DNA from: Eoetvoesiella caeni
GTDB lineage: Bacteria; Pseudomonadota; Gammaproteobacteria; Burkholderiales; Burkholderiaceae_B
Length of the DNA: 64,000 nucleotides
Assembly: GCF_003315175.1 (NCBI RefSeq)
Contig: NZ_QNRQ01000016.1
Span: 1-64,000, forward strand
Reading direction: 5' to 3'
How positions within the stretch are numbered: position 1 is the first letter of the stretch; each line of letters starts with the position of its first letter. Of the stretch, positions 18,531 to 27,257 are shown in pieces. Below the pieces are notes generated by a model. The model ran no database searches and was not told where the DNA came from. It saw only the letters and a list, made by a program, of their open reading frames with translations. Position numbers and translations under genes: made by a program.

Positions 18531-18568
18531 GGGGTCGTCTCAGAAAACGGAAAATAAAGCACGTTAAG
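18531..18568 (+). repeat. Tn3-family left terminal inverted repeat
   Basis: A 38-bp repeat beginning GGGGTCGTCTCAGAAAACGG and ending GCACGTTAAG. It matches the right repeat at 36 of 38 positions and cuts the TetR gene. Confidence 0.92.
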
Positions 18569-18615
18569 CCGGATTTGCGCTGGGCCGTGACGTGCTTTGT
18601 GCTTAGCTGCGCTAT

Positions 18616-19578
18616 TTAGCCATGTCGCTCGCGCAGCGCACGCACGCCGCGACCTAGTTTGCGACGCAACAAGGTGCGCAAGGTCGTGCCGTCGGAATAG
18701 CCGACCAAGCCGGCGATGCGCTCGATACTTTCCTCGGTCGTCTGCAATAAGTGCACCGCGCGCTCCACGCGCAAGTCTTGGAAATACGTCAACGGCGACT
18801 TGCCCAGCACGGCCTGCAGGCGCCGTCCCAGCGTCCGTTCGCTGCTGCCCACGGAGCGGGCGGCATCGCTCATCGAAAAGCCCAGGGCCAGTCGCTCTCT
18901 GGCCCACTGTTCGAAGCGCTCGACGATCGGGTCGGCATGCGCTACCTGATCGGCAATCATGAACACTGCTTGCGACGCGCGCGGCTCGATTAGCAGGTAG
19001 CGCGCGCATAGCGCGGCCAACGTTGGGCTCTGGCCACGCACCACGCCCAGCCCCAGATCGAGATGGGCCAGCGCCGCGCCTGCCGTGGTGAAACCGGGCG
19101 AATTAACCAGCATCCGTGATTCGTCGAGCGCCACCAGCGGATAGCGCTGATGAAACAGCGCTGATAGCCACCAGGATGTGGTCGCGCTTTGTCCGTCGAG
19201 CAGCCCGGTTTCGGCCAGCACGAAGGTGCTGGTGCAGGCGGCTCCAATATGCACGCCTGCTGCGGCCCATTGCCGCAGCCAGGTGCCAGCCTCGATGACG
19301 TCGGGACGCGTCAACGCCGCTAACAAAGGCTGCGGCATTTTGCTGCCCAGTGCGGGGAGCAGCACGACATCGGGCCTGGGCAAGGCCGTCACCCGCGTGA
19401 CGGGAACGCTCAACCCCTGCGCCGTGTGCACCTCTTGGCGCACTCCCACTAGGCGCATGTCTAGCTGCAACGAAGACTGCTCGCGCTGCCCCAACTCGTT
19501 GGCGGTACCGATGACGTCCAGCAGCGACGCAAGGCCAATATCGAATACCCCATTGAGGGCAAATACATAGATGAGCAT
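18616..19578 (-). CDS. GlxA-family AraC-type transcriptional regulator
   Basis: A 320-residue regulator with an N-terminal DJ-1/PfpI-like domain (about 1-185, with GAACTSTFVLAETGLLDG around the position of the usual Cys) and a C-terminal AraC double helix-turn-helix (about 215-315: MSDAARSVGSSERTLGRRLQ and ERIAGLVGYSDGTTLRTLLR). It is divergent from the monooxygenase gene, which it probably controls. The 7-bp inverted repeat in the shared promoter is a candidate operator. It lies within the Tn3 element as passenger DNA. Confidence 0.88.
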   Translation of the reverse strand: MLIYVFALNGVFDIGLASLLDVIGTANELGQREQSSLQLDMRLVGVRQEVHTAQGLSVPVTRVTALPRPDVVLLPALGSKMPQPLLAALTRPDVIEAGTWLRQWAAAGVHIGAACTSTFVLAETGLLDGQSATTSWWLSALFHQRYPLVALDESRMLVNSPGFTTAGAALAHLDLGLGVVRGQSPTLAALCARYLLIEPRASQAVFMIADQVAHADPIVERFEQWARERLALGFSMSDAARSVGSSERTLGRRLQAVLGKSPLTYFQDLRVERAVHLLQTTEESIERIAGLVGYSDGTTLRTLLRRKLGRGVRALRERHG

Positions 19579-19612
19579 GGCGGATAATATATCATTAATG
19601 GCGATTCCGCCA
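19578..19612. promoter_or_regulatory. Inverted repeat in divergent promoter
   Basis: TGGCGGA at 19578-19584 is repeated in inverted form as TCCGCCA at 19606-19612, in the 101-base region between the regulator and monooxygenase genes. The AT-rich spacer suits promoter overlap. It is a likely operator; the left arm begins on the first base of the regulator's start codon. Confidence 0.5.
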
Positions 19613-19679
19613 CTATACTCCGCTACCGCTCGAGCCTAAGATTTGTTCCTCCATCAACAACTCTCAAGGAACACACATC

Positions 19680-19988
19680 ATGGTCAAGCTTGCTATTCGC
19701 GCCACACTGGTCGCAAAACCTGGCAAGGAAGCCGCCGTCGAAGCATTTCTCAAGAGCGCACTGCCGCTGGCCATGCGGGAGGCCGGTACCACGCTCTGGT
19801 TCGCGCTCAAGATCACGCCGTCGACGTTTGGCATCTTCGACGCCTTCGCCGACGAGGCGGGCCGTGACGCGCATCTGGCCGGGCCGATCGCCGCTGCACT
19901 GATGGCACAAGCGTCTGAACTGCTGGCTCATGCGCCCGTCATCGAAAAAATCGACGTGCTGGCCGTTAAGTTGCCAGCAGCGAGCTGA
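19680..19988 (+). CDS. Antibiotic biosynthesis monooxygenase (ABM) domain protein
   Basis: A 102-residue single-domain protein of the ABM/quinol monooxygenase type: VKLAIRATLVAKPGKEAAVE, then LWFALKITPSTFGIFDAFAD and the C-terminal AHAPVIEKIDVLAVK strand. Family members are small dimeric ferredoxin-like enzymes acting on quinols or similar compounds; the substrate is unknown. It is paired with the divergent GlxA-like regulator as Tn3 cargo. Confidence 0.82.
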   Translation: MVKLAIRATLVAKPGKEAAVEAFLKSALPLAMREAGTTLWFALKITPSTFGIFDAFADEAGRDAHLAGPIAAALMAQASELLAHAPVIEKIDVLAVKLPAAS

Positions 19989-20086
19989 AAGCACAAGGAA
20001 ATCGTGCGCCAAGCCGTTGGCCTGTTCACGTTGTCCAGTTGACCTATACCCTAACTAGGCGTCAGGCATTGCGTCCGACATGCGTC

Positions 20087-20091
20087 AGGAT
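20087..20091 (+). repeat. Target-site duplication AGGAT, left copy
   Basis: AGGAT immediately precedes the Tn402-type left end and is repeated exactly at 30495-30499 after the right end. A 5-bp duplication is the signature of this transposon family. Confidence 0.95.
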
Positions 20092-20118
20092 TGTCATTTT
20101 CAGAAGACGACTGCACCA
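20092..20118 (+). repeat. Tn402-family terminal inverted repeat, left
   Basis: Begins TGTCATTTTCAGAAGACGAC and continues TGCACCA. It is the exact inverse of 30468-30494. Confidence 0.95.
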
Positions 20119-20232
20119 TTCAGCGCGGTTTGAAGCCTCTTGTGCATACGGCTCCTGACAGCCAGATATCAGGACTCCTCTGCACGAAACTCGTCTATGC
20201 TCAATACTCGTATGCACCAAAGCGAGATGAGC

Positions 20233-21915
20233 ATGGCGACCGATACCGCACCGATTACCGAGCACGGCGTGGCCACCCTGCCAGAACAGGCATGGGAGCG
20301 TGCGCGTCGTCGCGCGGAGATCATTGGGCCGTTGGCGCAGTCGGAGACGGTTGGGCATGAAGCGGCCGACGCGGCAGCCCAGGCATTGGGGCTGTCCCGG
20401 CGGCAGGTCTACGTCCTGATCCGCCGTGCCCGGCTAGGATCGGGGCTGGTCACTGACTTGGCTCTTGGGCAGTCGAGCGGTGGCAAAGGTAAAGGCCGCT
20501 TGCCGGAGTCGGTCGAACGAATCATCCGCGAGTTACTGCAAAAGCGCTTCCTGACCAAGCAGAAGCGTAGCTTGGCGGCGTTCCACCGCGAAGTTGTGCG
20601 GGCGTGCAAGCTGCAAAAGCTGCGGGTGCCGGCGCGCAACACGGTGGCTCTGCGGATCGCCGGCCTCGATCCGCGCGAGGTCACTCACCGCCGGGAAGGA
20701 CAAGATGCCGCCCGCGACCTGCAAGGTGTTGGTGGTGTTCCGCCACCCGTCTCCGCGCCGCTGGAGCAGGTGCAGATCGACCACACAGTCATCGACCTGA
20801 TCGTGGTGGACGAGCGCGACCGGCAACCGATTGGCCGTCCATACCTGACCCTCGCCATCGACGTATTCACCCGCTGCGTGGTTGGCATGGTCGTTACGCT
20901 GGAAGCCCCGTCCGCCGTCTCGGTCGGCTTGTGCTTGGTGCATGCCGCCTGCGACAAGCGCCCTTGGTTGGAAGGGTTGAACGTAGAGATGGATTGGCCG
21001 ATGAGCGGCAAGCCCAGACTGCTCTACTTGGACAACGCGGCTGAGTTCAAGAGCGAGGCGCTGCGCCGTGGCTGCGAGCAGCATGGCATCCGGTTGGACT
21101 ATCGCCCGCTCGGGCAGCCGCACTACGGCGGTATCGTGGAACGGATCATCGGCACGGCGATGCAGATGATCCACGACGAATTGCCGGGGACGACCTTCTC
21201 CAATCCTGACCAGCGCGGGGAATACGCCTCCGAGAAGATGGCCGCCCTGACACTGCGCGAGCTGGAGCGCTGGCTCACATTGGCGGTCGGCACCTATCAC
21301 GGCTCCGTGCACAACGGCCTGCTCCAACCGCCGGCCGCGCGCTGGGCCGAAGCTATCACGCGGACCGGCGTGCCAACCGTCATCACTCGCGCTACGGCTT
21401 TTCTGGTCGATTTTCTGCCCATCATCCGCCGCACGCTGACCCGCACCGGCTTCGTCATCGACCACATCCACTACTACGCCGATGCGCTCAAGCCGTGGAT
21501 AGCTCGGCGGGACCGCTTGCCTGCGTTCCTGATCCGGCGCGACCCGCGCGACATCAGCCGCATATGGGTGCTGGAACCAGAGGGGCAGCACTACCTGGAA
21601 ATTCCCTACCGTACCTTGTCGCACCCGGCTGTCACCCTCTGGGAACAACGACAGGCGCTGGCGAAATTGCGGCAGCAAGGGCGCGAACAGGTGGATGAGT
21701 CGGCGTTGTTCCGCATGATCGGCCAGATGCGCGAAATCGTTACCACCGCGCAGAAGGCTACGCGCAAGGCGCGGCGCGACGCGGATCGACGCCAGCATCT
21801 CAAGGCAACGGCAACGCCTGTCAAAACCACGCCACCACCGGGCGCTGACATGGATGGGCAGCAGGCAGACAACCAGCCGCCGGCCAAACCGTTCGACCAG
21901 ATTGAGGAGTGGTAG
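20233..21915 (+). CDS. tniA: Tn402-family transposase TniA
   Basis: A 560-residue DDE transposase of the Mu/Tn7-TnsB-like type. It begins with helix-turn-helix regions (ALGLSRRQVYVLIRRA) and has catalytic residues in VQIDHTVIDL (Asp183), LLYLDNAAEF (Asp267) and YGGIVERIIG (Glu303). A Mu-type beta-barrel follows, and the protein ends PPAKPFDQIEEW, as in known TniA proteins. ATG at 20233 is preferred; an ATG six bases earlier is also possible. It acts with TniB and TniQ. Confidence 0.96.
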   Translation: MATDTAPITEHGVATLPEQAWERARRRAEIIGPLAQSETVGHEAADAAAQALGLSRRQVYVLIRRARLGSGLVTDLALGQSSGGKGKGRLPESVERIIRELLQKRFLTKQKRSLAAFHREVVRACKLQKLRVPARNTVALRIAGLDPREVTHRREGQDAARDLQGVGGVPPPVSAPLEQVQIDHTVIDLIVVDERDRQPIGRPYLTLAIDVFTRCVVGMVVTLEAPSAVSVGLCLVHAACDKRPWLEGLNVEMDWPMSGKPRLLYLDNAAEFKSEALRRGCEQHGIRLDYRPLGQPHYGGIVERIIGTAMQMIHDELPGTTFSNPDQRGEYASEKMAALTLRELERWLTLAVGTYHGSVHNGLLQPPAARWAEAITRTGVPTVITRATAFLVDFLPIIRRTLTRTGFVIDHIHYYADALKPWIARRDRLPAFLIRRDPRDISRIWVLEPEGQHYLEIPYRTLSHPAVTLWEQRQALAKLRQQGREQVDESALFRMIGQMREIVTTAQKATRKARRDADRRQHLKATATPVKTTPPPGADMDGQQADNQPPAKPFDQIEEW

Positions 21916-21917
21916 CC

Positions 21918-22826
21918 GTGGAAGAATATCCCATCATCGACTTGTCCCACCTGCTGCCGGCGGCCCAGGGCTTGGCCCGTCTCCCGGCGGACGAACGCAT
22001 CCATCGCCTTCGCGCCGACCGCTGGATCGGCTATCCGCGAGCAGTCGAGGCGCTGAACCGGCTGGAAATCCTGTATACGTGGCCAAACAAGCAACGCATG
22101 CCCAACCTGCTGCTGGTCGGCCCGACCAACAACGGCAAGTCGATGATCGTCGAGAAGTTCCGGCGCACGCATCCGGCCAGAGCCGACGCCGACCAGGAGC
22201 ACATTCCGGTACTGGTCGTGCAGATGCCATCCGAACCGTCGGTAATCCGCTTCTACGTCGCGCTGCTCGCGGCGATGGGTGCGCCATTGCGACCGCGCCC
22301 ACGGCTGCCAGAAATGGAACAACTGGCGCTGGCACTGCTGCGCAAGGTCGGCGTGCGCATGCTGGTGATCGACGAGTTGCACAACGTCCTGGCCGGTAAC
22401 AGCGTCAATCGCCGGGAATTCCTCAATCTCCTGCGCTTCCTCGGCAATGAACTGCGCATCCCACTGGTCGGGGTCGGCACGCGCGACGCCTACCTGGCCA
22501 TCCGCTCCGATGACCAGTTGGAAAATCGCTTCGAGCCGATGATGCTGCCGGTATGGGAGGCCAATCACGATTGCTGCTCACTGCTGGCCAGTTTCGCCGC
22601 TTCGCTTCCACTGCGGCGACCCTCGTCGATTGCCACGCTGGACATGGCCCGCTACCTGCTCACACGCAGCGAGGGCACCATCGGCGAACTGGCGCACTTG
22701 CTGATGGCGGCGGCCATCGTCGCCGTGGAGAGCGGCGAGGAAGCGATCAACCATCGCACGCTGAGCATGGCCGATTACACCGGTCCCAGCGAGCGGCGGC
22801 GGCAATTCGAGCGGGAACTGATGTGA
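21918..22826 (+). CDS. tniB: Tn402-family ATP-binding protein TniB
   Basis: A 302-residue AAA+ ATPase of the TnsC/TniB type that guides target choice and activates TniA. Walker A is GPTNNGKS and Walker B is MLVIDELHN; the sensor region RIPLVGVGTRDAY follows. GTG at 21918 is preferred as start because the end of tniA supplies the ribosome site GAGGAG ten bases upstream. A GTG at 21909 would add three residues. The N-terminus EEYPIIDLSHLLPAAQGLAR is as in known TniB. Confidence 0.94.
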   Translation: MEEYPIIDLSHLLPAAQGLARLPADERIHRLRADRWIGYPRAVEALNRLEILYTWPNKQRMPNLLLVGPTNNGKSMIVEKFRRTHPARADADQEHIPVLVVQMPSEPSVIRFYVALLAAMGAPLRPRPRLPEMEQLALALLRKVGVRMLVIDELHNVLAGNSVNRREFLNLLRFLGNELRIPLVGVGTRDAYLAIRSDDQLENRFEPMMLPVWEANHDCCSLLASFAASLPLRRPSSIATLDMARYLLTRSEGTIGELAHLLMAAAIVAVESGEEAINHRTLSMADYTGPSERRRQFERELM

Positions 22827-24040
22827 AGCCAGCGCCACGCTGGCCACTGCATCCGGCCCCCAGAGAAGGCGAAGCCTTGTCTTCGTGGCTCAACCGCGTG
22901 GCCCTTTGCTATCACATGGAGGTGTCCGAGCTGCTGGAGCACGATCTTGGTCACGCTCAGGTTGATGACCTGGATACCGCGCCACCACTGGCGCTGTTGG
23001 CGATGCTCTCCCAGCGGAGCGGCATCGAGCCGGACCGGCTGCGTTGCATGAGTTTCGCCGGCTGGGTGCCTTGGCTACTGGACAGCCTTGATGATCAGAT
23101 TCCAGACGCATTGGAAACCTATGCGTTCCAGCTCTCGGTGCTGCTGCCGAAACTCCGCCGTAGGACGCGATCCATCACGAGCTGGCGTGCCTGGCTGCCC
23201 AGCCAGCCGATACATCGCGCCTGTCCTCTCTGTCTGAACGACCCGGCAAACCAAGCCGTACTGCTTGCATGGAAGCTGCCCCTGATGCTGAGCTGCCCGC
23301 TGCATGGCTGCTGGCTAGAATCCTATTGGGGCGTGCCTGGGCGGTTTCTCGGCTGGGAGAACGCCGACACTGCGTCGCGCACCGCCAGCGACGCGATTGC
23401 AGTGATGGACCGGCGTACCTGGCAGGCACTGACGACCGGCCATGTGGAACTGCCGTGCCGACGCATCCACGCTGGATTGTGGTTTCGACTGCTACGCACG
23501 CTGCTCGATGAGCTGAACACCCCGCTTTCGGCGTGCGGAACCTACGCGGGGTATCTCCGCCAAGTCTGGCAAGGCTGCGGGCATCCGCTGCGTGCTGGGC
23601 AAAGTCTGTGGCGACCGTATGAAACCCTGAACCCGGCAATACGGTTGCAGATGCTGGAGGCGGCGGCAACGGCAATCAGCTTGATCGAGGTGAGGGATAT
23701 CAGCCCGCCAGGCGAGCATGCAAAGCTGTTCTGGTCCGAGCCCCAAACCGGGTTCACCAGTGGTCTGCCGGCGAAACCGCCGAAGCCCGAACCCGTCAAT
23801 CACTGGCAACGGGCGGTCCAAGCTATCAGTGAGGCGATCATTGAAGCCCGGCACGACCCCGAGACGGCACGCTCGCTGTTCGCGTTGGCTTCCTATGGTC
23901 GGCGCGATCCCGCTTCCCTGGAACAGTTGCGCGCCACCTTTGCAAAGGAAGGCATTCCCCCGGAATTTCTGTCACATTACGAGGCTGATGGACCCTTTGC
24001 ATGTCTTAGACAGAATGACGGGTTAAGTGACAAATTTTGA
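22823..24040 (+). CDS. tniQ: Tn402-family transposition protein TniQ
   Basis: A 405-residue TniQ, required for transposition and target selection. The GTG start overlaps the tniB stop by four bases (ATGTGA). The N-terminal TniQ domain opens PAPREGEALSSWLNRVALC. A Cys-rich segment, CPLCLND with CPLHGC, gives a probable zinc knuckle around residues 135-165. The C-terminus ends ACLRQNDGLSDKF. The length is normal. The start of the res region overlaps its last codons. Confidence 0.94.
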   Translation: MKPAPRWPLHPAPREGEALSSWLNRVALCYHMEVSELLEHDLGHAQVDDLDTAPPLALLAMLSQRSGIEPDRLRCMSFAGWVPWLLDSLDDQIPDALETYAFQLSVLLPKLRRRTRSITSWRAWLPSQPIHRACPLCLNDPANQAVLLAWKLPLMLSCPLHGCWLESYWGVPGRFLGWENADTASRTASDAIAVMDRRTWQALTTGHVELPCRRIHAGLWFRLLRTLLDELNTPLSACGTYAGYLRQVWQGCGHPLRAGQSLWRPYETLNPAIRLQMLEAAATAISLIEVRDISPPGEHAKLFWSEPQTGFTSGLPAKPPKPEPVNHWQRAVQAISEAIIEARHDPETARSLFALASYGRRDPASLEQLRATFAKEGIPPEFLSHYEADGPFACLRQNDGLSDKF

Positions 24041-24095
24041 CGACCAGAACTTTCCGGTGCACACTGTCACATAATCGAACGTATATGTGACAGGT
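23965..24095. promoter_or_regulatory. res site of the Tn402-family element
   Basis: A perfect 10-bp inverted repeat, CTGTCACATA at 24064-24073 and TATGTGACAG at 24084-24093, lies just before tniR. Further half-sites with TGTCACAT and GTGACA occur at about 23969 and 24028. This is the multi-site pattern expected for resolvase binding, and it may also repress tniR. Confidence 0.75.
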
Positions 24096-24100
24096 GCAAG

Positions 24101-24715
24101 ATGCTGATTGGCTACATGCGGGTATCGAAAGCAGACGGCTCACAGGCCACCGACTTGCAGCGTGATGCACTGATCGCTGCCGGCGTCGATCCGGCCCATC
24201 TCTACGAGGATCAAGCGTCGGGCAAACGCGAGGATCGTCCCGGCCTGTTGAGCTGCCTGAAGGCGCTACGACCGGGGGATACGTTGATGGTGTGGAAACT
24301 TGACCGGCTCGGGCGCGATCTGCGGCATCTCATCAACACCGTGCATGACCTGACCGGGCGAGGCATCGGTCTGAAAGTGTTGACTGGGCACGGTGCAGCC
24401 ATTGACACCACGACGGCCGCCGGCAAGTTGGTCTTCGGCATCTTCGCCGCGCTGGCCGAGTTCGAGCGCGAACTGATTACCGAGCGCACGATTGCAGGAT
24501 TGGCTTCGGCGAGGGCGCGCGGTAGGAAGGGCGGCCGGCCCTTCAAGATGACTGCCGCCAAGTTGCGGCTGGCGATGGCCGCTATGGGGCAGCCCGAAAC
24601 CAAGGTCGGCGATCTATGTCAGGAACTGGGCATCACAAGACAGACCTTGTATCGGCACATTTCGCCGAAGGGCGAGTTGCGCCTTGATGGCGAGAAACTG
24701 CTCAGTCAAGTTTGA
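24101..24715 (+). CDS. tniR: Tn402-family resolvase TniR (serine recombinase)
   Basis: A 204-residue serine resolvase that resolves transposition cointegrates at the adjacent res site. The catalytic Ser is Ser9 in GYMRVSKADG. Further marks are the DRLGRDLRHL block, AEFERELITERT and a C-terminal helix-turn-helix (KVGDLCQELGITRQTLYRHI). It lies 60 bases after tniQ and marks the end of the transposition module. Confidence 0.95.
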   Translation: MLIGYMRVSKADGSQATDLQRDALIAAGVDPAHLYEDQASGKREDRPGLLSCLKALRPGDTLMVWKLDRLGRDLRHLINTVHDLTGRGIGLKVLTGHGAAIDTTTAAGKLVFGIFAALAEFERELITERTIAGLASARARGRKGGRPFKMTAAKLRLAMAAMGQPETKVGDLCQELGITRQTLYRHISPKGELRLDGEKLLSQV

Positions 24716-24781
24716 TGGCAGGACAGCGGTTACTGTAGACGAATCGTGACGACTGGTTGAGTCAGTATGTCCTACCTGTTA

Positions 24782-25213
24782 TCACTTGAACGCCAATAAC
24801 AGAACGCCTCCGGCGACCATCGAAATGCCGGACCACTCCCTCAGTGACGGGCGTTCGCCCAAAAAGGCGAAAGCAAATACCGCCACCAGGACAAGACTGA
24901 GTTTATCCACTGGCGCAACCTTGGATGCATCGCCAATCTTGAGTGCGCGGAAGTAGCAGACCCACGATGCCCCTGTCGCCAAGCCGGACAGCCCGAGAAA
25001 AAGCCATGTCTTGGGTGATAACTCCAAGGGGTTGGTCCATTTCCCCGTGTAGGCAACAAACGCCGACAGGACGACGATGATGATGGCCGTGCGGATCAAG
25101 GTGGCCAGATCGGAATCAACTCCCTGAATGCCAACCTTGGCAAAAATAGCCGTCAGTGCCGCAAGGATAGCGGACAGCAAAGCCCAATAAAACCACCCCG
25201 CCGAATTAACCAT
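24782..25213 (-). CDS. EamA-family half-size transporter protein
   Basis: A 143-residue membrane protein with about five predicted helices, matching one EamA/DMT repeat: GWFYWALLSAILAALTAIFA at the start, ASWVCYFRALKIGDASKVAP in the middle and SGISMVAGGVLLLAFK at the end. Half-size members probably dimerise. The substrate is unknown. It is the last of eight leftward cargo genes of the Tn402-family element, 28 bases after the kinase gene. Confidence 0.85.
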   Translation of the reverse strand: MVNSAGWFYWALLSAILAALTAIFAKVGIQGVDSDLATLIRTAIIIVVLSAFVAYTGKWTNPLELSPKTWLFLGLSGLATGASWVCYFRALKIGDASKVAPVDKLSLVLVAVFAFAFLGERPSLREWSGISMVAGGVLLLAFK

Positions 25214-25241
25214 TTAGCCTGCCTCCGCGTTTCTCAAACCG

Positions 25242-26594
25242 CTACCGCATGGGAGCGATAACGGCAACATTTAAGCCAGTTTGCTTCTCTTGATCTGAGA
25301 AGTCGAGGCGGATTTCAGCACCGATGCGATTGGCAATCGTCTGGACAATGGATAGTCCCAGACCCGAGCCGATCTGCTCGCTCCCCAGCGTGCGGTAGAA
25401 GGGATCAAACACTCGATCCCGTTCAGCCAACGGAATGCCAGGCCCACTGTCCTGAATACGTAGTACGACCTTCCCTTCCGAAACACCCACAGAAAGATCA
25501 ACACGCCCTCCCTCTGGCGTGTAGCGGATGGCGTTATCGACTAGGTTCTTGACCACAGCGATCATGTCCAGCTCGCTTGCCCACACTTCGGCGTCCAGCG
25601 CGCCTTCGACACCGATGTCGATGTGCTTGGCCTCGGCCAGCGGCATGAGGTCTTCCAGCACGCGGCGGTAGATGCTCTGGACAGATACAGGCGACTTCGG
25701 CAGGTCGGTGGCCGACTGTGCCTTGGCCAAGGTCAAGAGTTGATCGAGCAGGCTGCGGCCGCGCTCGATCCCTTGGCGCAAAACCGTCAGCCGTTCGCGC
25801 GCCACGCTGGACATTTCCGCTTCCGCGAGCCGTTCTGCTTGCAGCGACATGGCTGTCAGCGGCGAACGTAGCTCGTGCGCGGCATCCGCCACAAAGCGGC
25901 GCTGAGATTCCATCGACTGGCTGACACGAGCGAGCAGGCGATTGATCGCCACGGCAAACGGACGTACCTCGACCGGAAGGTGGCGGTCTTCGACGGGATG
26001 CAGTTCCTGCTCTGCCCGCTGGTCTATTTCCTTGGACAGCGCCGCGATGGGCTGGAACATCTTGCGCACCAGGTCAGCAACGATCAACAGCAGCACCGGC
26101 ACGAGAATCAAGAAAGGCATCACCGTGCGCAGTGCCCCGTCGCGGGCAATTTCATTGCGGAAACCGGACTCCTGAGCCACAGCAATGCGTTCGCCGCTCG
26201 CCGTGGTCTTGACCAGCACGCGAAACGTCTCGCCACCAACTTCCAGCGTGTGCAATCCATCCGCCAAGGTCGCCGGGAGCGGGAGCACGCCTCCTGCATC
26301 CACGCCTACCGTAGAGGGACTGACCTCACCCAAGCGCTGGACGATCACGCGCGACTCTTCATCGACATCCTTGAGACGGATATCGGTGGTTGGCACGGCA
26401 GGCAACAAGCGCTGGCGATCCATGAGCTGCGCCACCTGGCGCAGTACATCGTCCTGTAGTTCGTGCGCTTCATCGAAGGCGGACAGGAACGAGAATACGC
26501 CCGCCACAACGGCCACCACGAGGATGACCAGCGACAAGGTGAAGGACAGCTTGAGCTGAACTGATTCGTTCAAGCGCCTTTTGAGACCATCCAT
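25242..26594 (-). CDS. Sensor histidine kinase
   Basis: A 450-residue inner-membrane kinase with two membrane helices (about 17-37 and 155-175) enclosing a periplasmic sensor of about 115 residues. It has a HAMP-like linker, a phosphoacceptor in DAAHELRSPL (His240), an N-box NLVDNAIRYTP and G-boxes DSGPGIP and GSGLGLSIV. It resembles the QseC/PmrB class. Its start overlaps the response regulator gene by 25 bases. The signal is unknown; the cargo context suggests envelope or metal stress. Confidence 0.93.
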   Translation of the reverse strand: MDGLKRRLNESVQLKLSFTLSLVILVVAVVAGVFSFLSAFDEAHELQDDVLRQVAQLMDRQRLLPAVPTTDIRLKDVDEESRVIVQRLGEVSPSTVGVDAGGVLPLPATLADGLHTLEVGGETFRVLVKTTASGERIAVAQESGFRNEIARDGALRTVMPFLILVPVLLLIVADLVRKMFQPIAALSKEIDQRAEQELHPVEDRHLPVEVRPFAVAINRLLARVSQSMESQRRFVADAAHELRSPLTAMSLQAERLAEAEMSSVARERLTVLRQGIERGRSLLDQLLTLAKAQSATDLPKSPVSVQSIYRRVLEDLMPLAEAKHIDIGVEGALDAEVWASELDMIAVVKNLVDNAIRYTPEGGRVDLSVGVSEGKVVLRIQDSGPGIPLAERDRVFDPFYRTLGSEQIGSGLGLSIVQTIANRIGAEIRLDFSDQEKQTGLNVAVIAPMR

Positions 26595-27235
26595 CCGACC
26601 CCCCTGACGTTCTTGATGACCTCGCCACCGAGCTTGCGCCGCAGTGCGTGGATCAGATATTCGACGGCATTGCTTTCGACTTCTTCCCCCCAGCCATAGA
26701 TGCGATCCTCCAGTTCGCTGCGCGAAAGGATGGCACCAGGCCGAACCAGCAAGGCTTGCAGTAACGAGAACTCGCGGTTGGACAGTTGCACTTGGGGGCC
26801 ATCATTGGCACAAGCCTCTTTGGTGGCCGGGTCGAGCGTCACCACGCCGTTGCTGAGCACGGGAGCTGCCGTGCCACCTTTGCGCCTCAGGACGGCGCGC
26901 ATCCGGGCCAGCAGTTCCGCCATCTGAAAGGGCTTGGACACATAGTCGTCGGCCCCGCCATCCAGGCCGCGCAGGCGATCATCCAGACCATCGCGAGCCG
27001 TGATGATGAGCAGGGGAACCGGGTTGTCCTTGGCTCGGATGCTGGCCAGCACCTCCAGCCCATCCTTTCCGGGCAGACCGAGGTCGAGTAGCACCAGGTC
27101 GTAATGCTGGCAGCCCAGCGTGGTGAGCGCCGTCTGCCCGTCCTTCACCCAGTCGGCGGCGTAGGACGCATCCTTCAATGCGCCCTGGATCGCGTCACCG
27201 ATCATGGGATCGTCTTCGACAAGCAATACCCGCAT
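26570..27235 (-). CDS. OmpR-family response regulator
   Basis: A 221-residue response regulator with a receiver domain (MRVLLVEDDP, phosphorylated Asp51 in VLLDLGLPG, Lys in YVSKPF) and a winged-helix DNA-binding domain (LSNREFSLLQALL, YLIHALRRKLGG). The ATG at 27235 is chosen for its very strong GGAGGGGG ribosome site. It probably activates the neighbouring cargo genes. No clear direct-repeat binding site was found by eye. Confidence 0.94.
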   Translation of the reverse strand: MRVLLVEDDPMIGDAIQGALKDASYAADWVKDGQTALTTLGCQHYDLVLLDLGLPGKDGLEVLASIRAKDNPVPLLIITARDGLDDRLRGLDGGADDYVSKPFQMAELLARMRAVLRRKGGTAAPVLSNGVVTLDPATKEACANDGPQVQLSNREFSLLQALLVRPGAILSRSELEDRIYGWGEEVESNAVEYLIHALRRKLGGEVIKNVRGVGWMVSKGA

Positions 27236-27257
27236 TCCCCCTCCGTTCAATCGTTGT

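Noticed and set aside
20533..21798. 421-codon minus-strand frame
   Set aside because: It is antisense to tniA, which is unmistakable, and has no recognisable domain.
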